From Nymphaea colorata (Eukaryota; Streptophyta; Magnoliopsida; Nymphaeales; Nymphaeaceae): a DNA stretch of 64,000 nucleotides. A model generated the notes under the pieces. It ran no database searches. It had not been told where the DNA came from and saw only the letters and a list, made by a program, of their open reading frames with translations. Within the stretch, counting starts at the first letter, position 1. Each line of letters begins with the position of its first letter. The stretch is from positions 23,316,302-23,380,301 of the forward strand of contig NC_045143.1 of assembly GCF_008831285.2 (NCBI RefSeq). Reading direction: 5' to 3'. Of this stretch, positions 32,584-46,500 are shown piece after piece. The position numbers were made by a program, and so were the translations under genes.

Positions 32584-32770
32584 ATGCTCGAGGGAGAAAT
32601 GGAAGACCAGATATGGGAGGCCGATTGGAACAGCGTGTCGACACTGCTGCTTGGTCGCTCGTTGGAGGCGTTGCTTGGCTCTCGCCAGAGAGAGCTGGAC
32701 GCCGTACTCTCTCGCACCAATTTGAAGTCAGGGAGGAAGTCTGGAAGTGGTCTTCTTCCTTCCACGGACG
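32584..32770 (+). CDS. ARM gene exon 1
   Basis: ATG to donor GTTTGC, phase 1 out. It encodes MLEGEMEDQIWEADWNSVST and LNL-type helices to SGLLPSTD. The following intron is only 84 bp. Confidence 0.8.
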
Positions 32771-32960
32771 GTTTGCCTCCACCCCTTCTCTCTATATCTA
32801 ATTGCGCGTGCGACGTCTGTGTATAACGACGATTATCTGCTTCGGCTTCCCCAGGTCCTTTGGATGACGCACTTCTCTTTCTGCACAAGTACGTGAAGGA
32901 TTGTGTTGGCAGGAGCGAGCCCATGGATCACATTCTTGTTCCGATCATCGAAAGCGTGTG

Positions 32961-32992
<32 letters not shown>

Positions 32993-35900
32993 TCATTGGA
33001 CAGAGAGAACGTCGATATTTGATCGCCTTTTTTGAAACAAGTGATCTTGTAGACCTGCATGACTAAGAAAGCTCAGGGCACATTTTGGTTAAAGGAATTA
33101 TTATCTTCATGGATGGTCATAGGATACATATGAGTTGAATCACTGTTTCAATCTTGTGAATTACCTGATTATGTTGTTATGCACCATTTGCACCATCTGA
33201 AATTTCAGGTTTAGTTTTTAAACAGGAGAAGCTATGGGTTGATGAAACCCATATCTTCTATGGGAATAGCCCTTCAATGAGACACGGACTAAGCCCGGGT
33301 TCTTGTTGCCCTCGGGAAAACCTCGGTACTTCAAAAAATTAGAAATATCTAAAGAATAAGAGGAAAATTTATGAAAACGTGAGTTTTCGTACTAACTAGT
33401 TGTGGACGTGCTGGTTCACCTCCTCCAAACCCAAAAGGGAGGTAACCATGAAGTTTATCCTTTGTTAGGAAACAAAGTCTCAAATAAGCCTTCCAATCAA
33501 ATTAGTTCTAGCATGACTTCATAAGTTTAATTAATAAAAAACTGAATAGAAAAACGAAATCCACAGATTTAAGACACAATTGTGAAAAAAAATCATATTA
33601 TCATGATCTAGTCTTTTCCTATATTATTATCGATGAATAATCAAATAAATAGCATCAATGAAACTGAAATAAGGGAAAGTGCTAAAAGTTCTTCTTAATT
33701 TGTAGGACGTTTGAAAAACTCAAAGCTTCAAACAGAAACTAGCTTAAAAAACAATCTTAAGTGTACATTAAAGTGCCAAAAAAAAGAGAGAAGATTCAAG
33801 CCATAAATGAACTCTGAGGAACAGTTTTGCACACAATCTTATAAGAAAAACAAGTCATCAAGTAATAAAATATTAAAATACAATTGAAGAATCCGTCAAA
33901 TGAAAAAGTATTAGAGTGGACTCCTTCAACTTTCAGAAGGCAGTTTTTCAGTGCCGGAGTTAGAATTTCTGGCTGAGTGGCAACTAATACATCTAATTTG
34001 AAGGGGCAACCAGTATGTAAATGATAAACTGGCCATGACGTATTAATGTAGAGAAGCAAAATTTTGTGGTCTGATGTGAGCACTTTCCCACACCAGCCCA
34101 TATATGCCTCCCCTTCTGCAGTTTCTAAGCAGTTTAAAGCAAACAAATGAGGATTATAAGTTAAAAATAAACATTGAAAGGCTATTTTTTAGTTAAAAAA
34201 AAAGTAAGTTTGATGATGGGTAGATTGTTTTTGAAAGGAAAACAATAGATAACTTGTCATTGAAATATGAAAAGGTTGTAGAATGACCTGATTATTTGTT
34301 TAATTTCAAAATAAATCAAATTAATATCAAGTAAAGCCATAACTAAGTTATATGCACTCATCTAATAACAAAGAACCAGATCATTAAGCTACTTTACAGT
34401 TGTAGATTTCTAGTTTTGAACATGATTGAGTGTCAGTTATCAATATATCAATGTGTCCAACTGAGTCAACAAGTTGACTAAGTGAGTTTTTGAACAATGA
34501 ATTTAACAATATCGTGAAGCTACCTGATATTTTCCAGCTAGAAAAATTTAATTCTTTTGTGTCATTGAGAATGCAAGATTTTTAGATATCACCTCCATTT
34601 GTGACTATCATTAACAAACAATAGTATTTTCTCATTGTAATACATTTTGCGTATCCATAGCATGTTATACATTATACTAATATTATTATACTGCAAGTTA
34701 ATATGGTTGTGAATTCGATTCGAGGTCTGGAATGCATTTGAATTAGGTAGGTTCTGAAACAATTTTTACTTTCTTAGAAATATTTTGCATTCAAAGATGA
34801 TATAAAAATATAAACAAACTATTTTTATATTAGAAGCATCTGTCCTGACTATTGTTCTAAACATTACCTTCATTGGTTGGAAATGCTCCTGCTCCTTGGT
34901 CATTGTAACTGCCAAATCCCGAGTTATTTGCAGCTTGAGATCATTAAATAGGAATCTGTTCAGACTCTTCAGAGTCTTCAGACAACTCAAGTGAGGAAGA
35001 TGAAGCATTGTTGACATTCCATTGTCTTCCTTTTGCTTGTTGACATGATATGATGTCATGTTTGGTTGATTAAGATTGGTGTTCAGTATTTGTCTTTATA
35101 AAATTTTTCAGCAATAGGCTCAAGTAGCAGTTGCGGGACCAAAGAAGAGAATTCTTGTGACTCTATGCTTGTAGGGCTCTAAGCTACGTAAACAGTTTGA
35201 CTTTGACCAACATGATTTATTGGTTGTTTGAAGAATGGCTCGAAAGATGAAGGTTGCTGCTTTGTAACCAATGATTCATCTTTCAGCAAAATGGTTTACT
35301 AACTGTGTTGAAGAATGACTGTAGTTTCACAAGCATTTCTAGTTCGTGTTCTAGGTAACGGTGTAATTTGCTGGCTTTTGGATCTACATGGTTTATGGTC
35401 CTTTTTATATTTGTGAACTGTTTCTACGTGCATTGATAGTCAGCATATCATTACTAAGCAGTTTTCATATTTATTCATTAGGTTCAATGATGTCTTTGCT
35501 TTTGAAACATTTATTTTCTAGAAGGCCACTAAATTACTCTGACTTTAGTTGTTTTCTTTGTGGTAAATCGTTATGGTCTAAAGAATTGTTTCATCACAGG
35601 CAGCCAAGCTGAAGGGTTCAAAAAGGTTCAAGCAAATGTTGGGCATTATTCAGTGGCTTTTTGAAGACGATGAGCTTTTCTTTGCTTTTGCAAATGATCT
35701 TGTGGGGATTATCACAAGGAAAGTAGATCATTTTATTTCGCTTGGGTGGTGCACCCTAGTCCGTGGACTTATTTCCCTCGAGTTTTCTGCAAATAGATCG
35801 CCAGAAGTAGGTATCCCCATATTGCACATGACATATTTTTCTGTTTTTAAATTGTGTCATTGACAGATAACGAGAACGTGAAGTTCTTGAGCAAATTCAG

Positions 35901-38900
35901 TTGTATAAAGCAAACATGCTTTCCAATGTTTCTAAATGCTTGCTATGCTGGTTTCAGGTTTGTCTAAGCATTCTTACATCATCCACTCAATGCCATTGCA
36001 ACAATAAAATAAATGTCAATAATTACGTTCTTTCTGTTTTGGTATCAGAATTTGTCATAATCTAGGTTGACAGATGCATTGAACATGTAAGAATAAAACT
36101 TTTCGGGGTGGTTTTTTATTTTTGGTTGGTTCAGAACTTTATCATAATCGTGACTAATGCAATTGAGGAAAATCTAACCTGAAGAACTGAAGCAGGACCA
36201 TGTACTGGAGGAGGCGTCAACTTCTGGGTTGGCGTTCCTGAATGGGAAACACAGACAATTGGCACATGCAACACCTTGTTTGAATGCGTGGCATTAAATT
36301 GCGGCAGGATATTGTAGTCAAATTCCCATCATAAAGTACAACTCCAGAACCATCAATTGCCTCCTAAGGACATTATGAAAAATCAGAGGTGAATTTGGAG
36401 ACACTGTAGTTGTGATTCAGGGTGAAAGGGTGTCCGGATGAGGCCTCTTTTGAATCTCGAATAAAAGATTATTTCTTGTAGGGATATTACTTTTTCTTTA
36501 GATGTTGTGAACTTGCCCTGCCTCTGATGCACTTGATCAGGATTATACTGGTGCTTCCCTGTTGCTAGAGGCTATTAGATTATTCAGTTAGTTTTATTAT
36601 ACTTACTTTTTCTTTAGATGTTGTGAACTTGCCCTGCCTCTGATGCACTTGATCAGGATTATACTGGTGCTTCCCTGTTGCTAGAGGCTATTAGATTATT
36701 CAGTCAGTTTTATTATACTACAACAAATAGATGTTTCATCATACTATGTTCTGCTTAAGTTTCTTTTCCTGAAGTGGCTTATTTCTTGAATTCTTGTGCT
36801 AAATAGTTTGTTAAGTCTATATATGTAAAGTTACTTTTCAGTTCCTATGTGATAACTGGATGTAGTACTTTTTCCTTCTGCAAATAAAGTTGCTTTACTG
36901 ATCATCAGTTGCAATTGTTAACATGCTTGAATTGTTCTAAGAATGTGCATGTCGTTTACTTTGTGTATGTAAACTATGTGTTGATTACATGTTTATACTT
37001 TTTATGAACAGATTCTAAATTCTGTAACAATGCCAGGTAAACACTGCAGGCTTCAAAAATTTCTAAAGATTCTGATTGTGTCAATTGCACGCCTTTCATC
37101 TATTATGTCTGAAGGAAGGTTGGTTGTTCATAATGGTCATTTATTGGGTTTTTTGGGTTTGGAATCATTAAAACAAGTAATCTCTTAAAGATAATCTATG
37201 CTGTTGGTCATCATCCTCTTGATGGTAGACCATGCAAAGTTCATGTTGCAAGATAAGTGTTAAAATATATTTTGCCGCTACTTTCCAGCATTCTTTTAAG
37301 ATTGTAAATCCAGGTTCTTGAGGCTTGCCCCATGCTATGTTGAACGGATTAAAGTATTGTTGTACTTGTCTTAATTGTATGTGTTACAGGGCTTTCACAT
37401 GTTTTGATTTGCTTGCAAATAATCATTTTCTGCGCAAGATTTTGCAAGCCTGCCCTATTTGCTGACCTAGTATTTCCTGACTATGGAGGTCAGTCTTTTG
37501 TGCTTCCCTATGTTTCTGCAGGCTTATATACATGCATCTGCTTCTTTACCTGCATGTGTATGTAGATTTATTTCTCCATATATCGGAGCAGATGGCATGT
37601 TTCTGTTCCATCTGTTTGTGCATGTACATATACCAGGAAAATTCAAGTCATGAGTGGTTTTGTTGCTTCTTTCCAGTGTCAGAGATATTACAAGATTTTC
37701 AAAGATCTGGCAATATTTATGAAAATATCAAATAAAAAGAAAAATTAGGAAAAAGTTGCAAGATGTTGAAAATCTCACCAAAACCAAAATCTCGGGATTT
37801 TATTGCGTTTTTTTATTGAAATTTCAATTTTTTTAGTTTTTAAAATTTTTAAGGTTTTTATTATTTTTTATGATTTTTAATTTTTTTTTAAATGATTGAG
37901 ATTTTCTCGAAACTAGTAAATAGCGCAAGACTTCTTCTCCACCATTTGATTTTCGGCCTGCATCCAACAAGGAGGAACCGAAGGAAGCGAACAACTTTGC
38001 CAAAAAAAATACCCGAGAAAAATGTCACACCCCAACACTTTGACCCCCAAATAACTTTCTTTTGTTAAAACATAAAACGTTGAGGTGCAACGACATAACA
38101 ATTGAAAATGAGCTATGCACATTAAAAGACAATGAGACAAACATTTCATAATATAGTAAATTCAATTCATACAAAATTCACTTTGTATTTCTCAATAATA
38201 CATATGAAAAAAATACTCCAAAACCACAAAATTGATGCCTAACAAAAACAAGGCATTAATAAGGCCAAAACATGATGCGCCGACACTACAATGGACCCAA
38301 AATCTCCTCAGTAGGATATGAGTTGAGCCATTTGATCAATCTGTTAATTCGGGTCTGCCAAAACCTGAAAAAGGAAAATAATAGAAGACTTAGCCTTCGC
38401 AGTATGACAACAGATCAGATAAATCTCTAACCCTCTAAGGTAAGGGTTCAAATATGGGATATAACAAATACGAAAACAAAACACTATCATGTTATGATAG
38501 GAGCATGCAGTCACATGACTTGTCATGAAAACTCCTCACATATACCATGACATGTAGAGATCACTCAATGACCACAATTGACATATTTCATAATCACATT
38601 CACTTCATGCATATTTGCTTCCTTTATATGTACTTCATTCACATTTTTTTCATTTACATTAGCTTTAGTAAATTGACAGTCCCTGTGGGTGCAAACACAG
38701 GTACGTGCACACCACGGGCGACCTACAGTCGGAAGACAACCCCCGTGGTGGCCCGAAACGATATGGATCTGTTCACGTTGCAGTGGTAGAGCAATCATCT
38801 ATGGATGTGTGAATTCTAATGAGAGTTGCTCAACCTTCCCTATGATACCCAGGTTGGAAAGGTGGGAGCCCAATGCTCCAAGCACAACACACAACAATAT

Positions 38901-40531
38901 CCTGGAGCCTTGCACCGCCTGCGCTCTGAGCAGGCGAGACTAGTGATGAGGGCAGGACATCTCCCAAACACATTGCCATAACCCACTTGCCTCACATCTA
39001 TTATTCTTTCTTATCATTATGATAGCACATTCACAAAATGATCGGCTAGTACATGAGGTTGGTTCACATCAAGAGTGCACCCATACCTCTAAACGCCTCC
39101 ACACAAGGGCTACACATATAGTTAATACTCTTAGCTAGCCGTCATAACTTTACGGGTATAACTTCCATTCAAAATTCATTGCATCATGCCTACGACAATG
39201 CATATAAAACATACTGCAACATTCATATCAATTAAACACATCAACCACATCTTACAAAACTTAGCCGAACCACGGAGAATAGTCTCGCAGTGATTGGCTC
39301 GTAGTTGTCTTATGCAATTATCATTATAGGATGTTTTTTAATGCACAATCGGGGTCGAGGAGATGCTCAACTCAATACTCCACCTTATCTGTCCTAAGCA
39401 GTTATAATTGCTAGCATGCACATGTAATTGCGTAGTAATTTTAAAAACAAAACCAATCTCATAGCAATTCAATAACATGCATACATTCATTCAATCATAA
39501 CACAATCATAGGATCCAACGATCCTGAAAGACACACATTCTAAAGTTAGCCCCAGGCAAAAATTTGCCTGGAATGCTGACATATCTATCGCGCGTCGCCA
39601 AATACCCAAAACGTCTGGAGCTTCAAATCTTGTCGCTCAAGGTCTACTCAACGTGGCCCATGTACCTGTAAATATAATCAAGTGATAAGTTCTCTACTTG
39701 CTTCGCTTTACAATCTATACAAGTATGAAATCGAATCATTGAGGCGTAGGTCATCGCCTCAAGAGGGTGCCTACAGGTAGTATCGACCCATAATCCTCTA
39801 ATAGATCTCTTTCCCAACAAGTGACGCACTATACACATCAACAATAGCATACGTCAAGAGTTCGCTAAAACAACTCTACACCTTCTCCACAACATCAAAA
39901 TCTCTATCATGTTTCCTAACTGCTTCAATTATTAGTATCACCATTCTAAAAAGATAGTCATATGCATAGATCATCGTCCCTCCATAACAGTCCTAAACCT
40001 TCTCCAAAATAGCAAAGTCACTAACATGCATTCTAAATCATCCAATCGTGAATCTGACATGCTCTAATAATAATAATAATTATACATGTACTAACAGAAA
40101 ATATTAGACAATTTAGGCTCGATTAGGCCTCACTCACCTCACTCTTAGAGTCCTAACTGCTACAGTGCTCCCGACAGCCACTTCAAGTGTTTGACCGATC
40201 CCCAAGCGGCTAAAATTATACAATGCCGTCGCCACCAACGCCTTCAATTCGCTTTTACGAGGGAAAGACGTGTTCCCCAATTTGCAATTCCAACCCAACA
40301 ATAATAAGTAGGTGAAAATGAGCGAAAGAGAGTTCAAAAGAGGGGTCTGCCTTTAGAAGAGAGCCTACGGTAGCTGTGGGGGAGGCGGTTCAGTTGAGGG
40401 AGGTTGAAGACGAGTGAGAGAGGACACAAGAGGATGGGAGTGAGAGAGGTGGCACACGGAAAGGGCGGGACGTTGGTGGATAGTCAAAGAGAGGGGAAAC
40501 AGAGAGTTTGGGCAAGGGAGAAAGGGCAAGT

Positions 40532-40562
<31 letters not shown>

Positions 40563-43500
40563 CTCAGTTGAGGGAGAGGGGAGAGGGGAAAACAGTGAGA
40601 GTGAGACTAGTCGTGGAGAGAGAGAGTGCAAACAAAGAGATGAGAGGGCGAGGGAGGAGTGGGAGGGAGAGAGTGCAAACAGAGAGGGGAGACGGATAGA
40701 GAGAGCTCGGGACAGAGGGAGAGGTATGACACGATTTGGGGGAATAGGGAGAGCAAGGGTGAGGGGGACTGAAGACGAGACGAAGAGAGGGTGAGTGAGT
40801 GTGGGAGGAAGAGAGTGCAGACAGAGAGGGCTCGGGCGAGACAGGGTGAGAAGGAAGGGGGAAACATATGGGAGAGAGAGAAATCTGGTTACCCTAATCG
40901 CCGCCGCACTGCACCGCCGGTGCCGCTGCTACTCCTTCCTCCACCTGCTTCTTCTCTGCATTGGATGCACACATGCGGAATGAGAGGGCAACTAAGAGGG
41001 AGACAGAGAGGAAGACAACGAAGAGGAGCCCCGTGTCGGGCTTCCTCCTCGCGCGGGTGGGTTTCGGGTCTGGGTCTGGTCCCTGATCCAGCCGGCCCTG
41101 CCCCACTCGCCAAACGTCACCAAAAACCTCACTGATATTTACTTGAGAACGATTTTTGTGACAATGCCTTTTTTTCCTATGACTACTAGAAACTAAAGCT
41201 GCAGACAGCTCCCTGCTTGGTAAAGGGCATCCAAATAGTAGGTTATTTTGGAAGGATCCTTGTGCCTTCTTCAACAATGAATAGCCTATTGTCAACCAAG
41301 TATAAATTCTTGTGATGGTTTGTCTGTTAAATTTCTGAAGTGTTAAATTTCTGAAGTGTTAAATTTTTGATATTTTCCTCGATTCGTCAGAATTTATTGT
41401 TATGTGACAGTTAATGGCTGCTTTTGCATGGGAATGAATGACTGCTTTTACTTGCAGCATTCAGCGTGACGGTTATGAATTGCCAACTCGTCTTGCAGTG
41501 GCTGCAGCTGATTGCATTCTTGTCCTCACTGAAGCTTTGACCGAGAAGCAACCAGTTACCAGTATGGCAAGTCATCAAGATCTGAAATCACAACCAAATG
41601 TAAAGCGCAAGCTTGTCACGATGTTGCCTGCAGGTCACAGTGATGTTGGTGATGTCGGAAGTAGTTCTTCATATGGTTCAGAACCCATTGAAATGAAGCA
41701 GTTACTCTGGGAACATTTGGATGAAGTGGCTTCCCTTGTTCAGAAGTTACAAGCGGTATGTATTGATGGTTCTTAATGTCATGATAATATTCTGACTTTT
41801 TTATTTTTATTTCATGGAAAATGACATTGTTTGAAGTTCTAAAATGGTCATTTTGTTCCATGATGGCGACTCATGAAGATATCCACTAGGCAACTCAGTT
41901 CCAATTGCAGAACTGCATAAGTGATTCATTATCATGATAGTCAAGGCATTTTAAAGTGCTGGTTGCTTAGAAATAGTTAACCTAGATGTCCAGCATGTGC
42001 GTAGGTGTTCTAGGTGCATCTTTGACAGCATGGGGTACATGTGGATCAAACTGTAGACTTCCTGGATCGGATAGAGATACTCTAGATTTGTTTTTCTTTT
42101 CATGGTCTCTGGTACAATAAATTGAGGCTAATTTTATAAGCTAGAAGTGGATAATTTTTTGGTAGAGATCAGAGTAAAATATCAGTGAAAATTTCAAGCT
42201 TCACGGTGACATTTCTAAAAAGGAAAGAAAACTAGAAAATGGGAACTTATTTCCATATTTTGAATATGTTATCAATTTTGATTTCTCACAAGAATATCAT
42301 GATATTGGTGAGAGTTTTAAAAATACTTTTTGATATATTTTAAACTTTTGTTCCTTAGTATTTCAATAACTATTTTGAATATTTATTGGTGTTTTGGGTA
42401 AGAAAGTAAGTTGAAAATTAATTTTTACTATATTTTTTAATTTTTTGAGTTCCTGAGATTTTCTTGATGAAAACATACTTTCCAATTATTACTTGAGAAA
42501 ACCTCATCAATAAAAATCTGAAAACTATATTTATGACTAAGGGCGAGATCATCTCATAGGAGCTAATCAATTTAGACCAAGTTTGCCGTCAAGATGTCAA
42601 GATATGCTTGTTTCTGTGATCATGTTTGTTTAGGAATTTGCCACCTATAATGAGGTCAGCTATTCCTTATTTGATAAGAGATAAAGTTGTTTTAACTTTT
42701 GTGCATAGTGTCACATGCGTATGCTTTTTCCTAAATTTCACATTGAAACTGATTTTCAAGTCTGATGTGCTATTTATTTTTGCTATTCATTGTAGTGGAA
42801 CAGAAAAAGTAGGCCTTTACATGCAAAAGGGTTGGGACAAGTGCTGAAATGGCTGAGAGTTTTCGAAGAAAGTTCTCAATGTGAGCCAGGTCTGCTGGAT
42901 CATGCTTTATCTCTTATGATTTTATTATTTTATATGCGTTCAAGTAGTTTCAAACTTTCAACCTTTTTGAGATCTTGGTTGTTTGTTGTGTGTCTTCTTC
43001 AGATGAATTAGTAATAAAGACAGGCCAGTCATTGCTTATCTCTTGCTGGAGACATTATGCAAAACTTTTGCGCCTTGAAGACAACACAGTCTACTGGAAT
43101 TTCATGGACATGCTGGGTGAATATCTTGGTGCAATGCAGGTCAACTTTTGTATTTAATGCCAAAATTAGTTGACAAAGTAGTTAGTAATTATGATGGATG
43201 ATGCCAGAAATTCTTCTTTTGATTTAATCTTTATCTTGTTTCAACTTCACCTATCAAGTGCTTCAACAATTTTAGTAGACTAAGCTCTTCAAATTAGCTC
43301 ACTTTTCTTTCATGAACCTCACTTTGGAGCAGTAAAAACTAATTCTAATTGAAGCTGATTGCAAAAATAATGGATATAGAAGGCAGATTCATTTTCTTCA
43401 AGATAAGAATCTTCAATCTATTGAACTCTCCTTGCAATGTAAAAGTTCAAGAAGCCTCTCTATAACTTGCCTTTTTTTTGTTTTGGTACATAGGAGCGGT

Positions 43501-46500
43501 TTAGAACCGCATTAACTAACTATAGCACGAGGTTGAGTTACACCAATCAGATCCTCCTCAATCAGTCGATGCAAATGATCAGGTGGATTGGTACGAATGG
43601 TCACTCCAAAAGATCCTTGAAAGACTCATGAGGCAAGAAAATCCGCACACATATTAGCTTCTCTGTATATATGACATAAGACACACTCCCCATCTCGTCT
43701 CAGCAAATCTTGACACTGCTTCACCATCTGGAATAAAGGATCACGAGGTTGTAGTTCTTTTAAAACCTTGTTCACAGCTAACAAGGAATCTGATTTAACA
43801 ATAACTTTACGAAAGCCATGTTCTCAGGCTAATTTCAAACCACAAAGAATAGCAATAAACCTTAGGAGAACGACCACTTGTTCTTTACTTGACATATCTG
43901 GAGATTCATCAAAAATGGCAGTAAAGCACATTTCAAGCTTTTTAAGAGATAATATTCTTGTTTCACCAGTTCTCACAACATACTTTGTGATTGAGAGACT
44001 CCTGATTCATCATGCCCTTGAAATGCCATTCTTTGCATGAATAATTATCTGATTTCATGGACCAACTGCGAGCTGAGGCAATATCCTTTTTTGGTCCTAT
44101 GAACCACTGACCCAATATGTTGAGATTCTTTCATTAAACTATCACACGATTTATGTGAATTATGAGTAGTATTAGGGCCTCCAAGTCTCCAACTTGTATA
44201 TTAAACTTTCTTGTCCTTCTAGTTAGCAAATCTATGAGAAACAAATGTACCTTCACCTCCTTGATCCGAATAATTTGGAGTAAAGAGATAACATTGTTGG
44301 AAATATGCTGCTTTTTTAGATATGCTACAAGCTATCTGTAGAAACAGTTGAACCTTGTAGAACAGTAAAATACAAAGACGAAAGTAACGTGGAAAACCCT
44401 CCCCTCGACTCTGGGAAAAAAAACCACGATGGAGAAGACACTGACGCCCACTAGCTGCCGATCTCTCTCTCTCACTTAATTTCTCATTCACACACTTCAA
44501 ATTAGGGTTACAAGACATATTTAAGGAACACAAGAATGGGTCGGGTTTGGACACAGACCTGACCCATACATACAAACATCAACACTTCCCCTCAAGTTGG
44601 TTATACTAGTCAAACATGCCCAACTTGAATACATTCTTTTCAAATAGAGTGGATAGCAAGGCTTTGGTCTAGACATTACCAATTTGATCTTTAGATCTCA
44701 TGTATGGGAGTACAGGTTCCTTCAATTCGATTCTTTCACGGATGAAGTGACGATCAATCTCCACATGCTTTGTCCTCTCTCGAAGTACTGGATTGTTGGA
44801 TAAACTTATGGCTAACTTGTTATCACAATACATCTTCATAGGACTGTCAGTTTCAATTCCAATGGTAGACAACAAAACTTTCAACCATAGTAATTCTGAG
44901 ACCCCCAGAGCAACTGCCCGATATTCTACCTCAACACTCAAATGAGAACACACATTTTGTTTCTTGCTTCTCCAAACCACAAGATTTCCTCCCAAGTAAA
45001 TACAATAGCCTGTAGTAGACCTCCTTGTATCTATACAACCTGTCGAGTCTGCATTAGAGTATCCTTCAATCACAAGCTGATCTTGCTTAACATACAAAAG
45101 GCCCTTACTTGGATTTTTCTTCGGATAACATAGGATTCTATCTATAGCTTTCAAGTGAACATCAGTAGAAGCATGCATGAATTGACTCATTACATTAACT
45201 GCAAAAGTTTAACATACAAAAGGCCCTTACTTGGATTTTTCTTCAAATAACATAGGATTCTATCTATAGCTTTCAAGTGAACATCAGTAGAAGCATGCAT
45301 GAATTGACTCATTACATTAACTGCAAAAGTAATGTCTGGTCTCGTGAGAGTAAGATAAATCAACTTCCCAACAAGATGTTGATATCTTCATTTTTTTCTT
45401 CATCTAGGAGCTCCCCATCCTTGATGCTGATTTTATTTCCCGCTTCTATGGGAGTAGGAGCAGGTCTGCAGCCAAGTTTTCCAGTCTCCTCCAACAAATC
45501 CATACTTTCTTTGATTTAAAGCTAGACTTGCACCTAATCGAGCAATCTCTATCCCAAGGAAATGCTTCAATTTTCCAAGGTCGATGAGGTCAAACTCGGT
45601 AGCCAACAGTTTCTTCAGTACCGCAACCTCATCTTTGTCATCTCCTGTTACAATCATATCATCGACATATACTAGGAGAATAGCAACCTTGTGCCCCCTT
45701 CTTTTTACAAAGAGAGTGTGATCACCATTACCTTGATGATATTCATACTTCATCACAATCCTAAGACATTGAAACCACGTTCGAGGAGATTGTTTGAGTC
45801 CATACAGAGCCTTCTTTAACTTGCAACATTTACCACATTTCTCATATCCAGGAGGCATACACATACATACTTCTTCTTCAAAATCTTCATTCAGAAAAAC
45901 ATTCTTAACATTGAGTTGATACAACTGCCACTCCACCACTGCCGATACAAGAATAACCCCGACGGTCTTCATCTTTGCAACAGGAGTAAACGTTTTGAGA
46001 TAATCGATTCCATATTTCTGACTAAAACCTTTGTCTACCAATTGGGCTTTGTATCTATCCACACCACCATCAGGCCCAGTTGGATCCTACAAGATGAGCA
46101 TTTTTAGGTCTACTCTCAACTTCCTATGTCCTATTCTTAACCCGTGCTTTCATTTCTTCTTGCATTGCATGTACCCACTTGTAATCAACTTGAGCCTCAA
46201 CAACAGTCCTGGGAATCACAGACATAAATAGAGAAGATATAAAACATTTGTAATTTCCACTTAGTTTAGAGTGTTATACAAAATTACCAATAGGATATTG
46301 GACACATGACCTGGTACCTTCTCTGAGGGCGATAGGCAACTCTTCAGTAACAACTCCCGTTTGACCTCCTTCAGCTAACCCCTCACAAGCCAGACTTGGA
46401 TAATCTGGGGAAGGTTCAAGATTGAGATTAGTATCAGACATAAATAGAGAAGATATAAAACATTTGTAATTTCCACTTAGTTTAGAGTATTATATAAAAT

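Larger units (their letters stand above)
35958..41457 (+). other. ARM gene intron 4 with repeats
   Basis: A 5.5-kb intron. It holds a 116-bp tandem duplication (36490-36721), an A/T-rich stretch (37690-37920) and the long TGTCACACCCC repeat (38023 to about 41121). The rest is unrecognised. Confidence 0.6.

Noticed and set aside
32460-32924. 154-codon minus-strand frame opposite ARM exon 1
   Set aside because: Shadow of the coding exon and its short intron.
33796-34146. 116-codon minus-strand frame in ARM intron 2
   Set aside because: Protein-like in places, but no family recognised and no splice or partner evidence.
37690-37920. A/T-rich stretch with GAAAATCTCACC and GAGATTTTCTCGA words, echoed at 42240-42500
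   Set aside because: May be a foldback element, but termini and target duplication could not be defined.
40365-40867. Leu/Ser- and Arg/Glu-rich frames
   Set aside because: Translations of the GA-rich tract.
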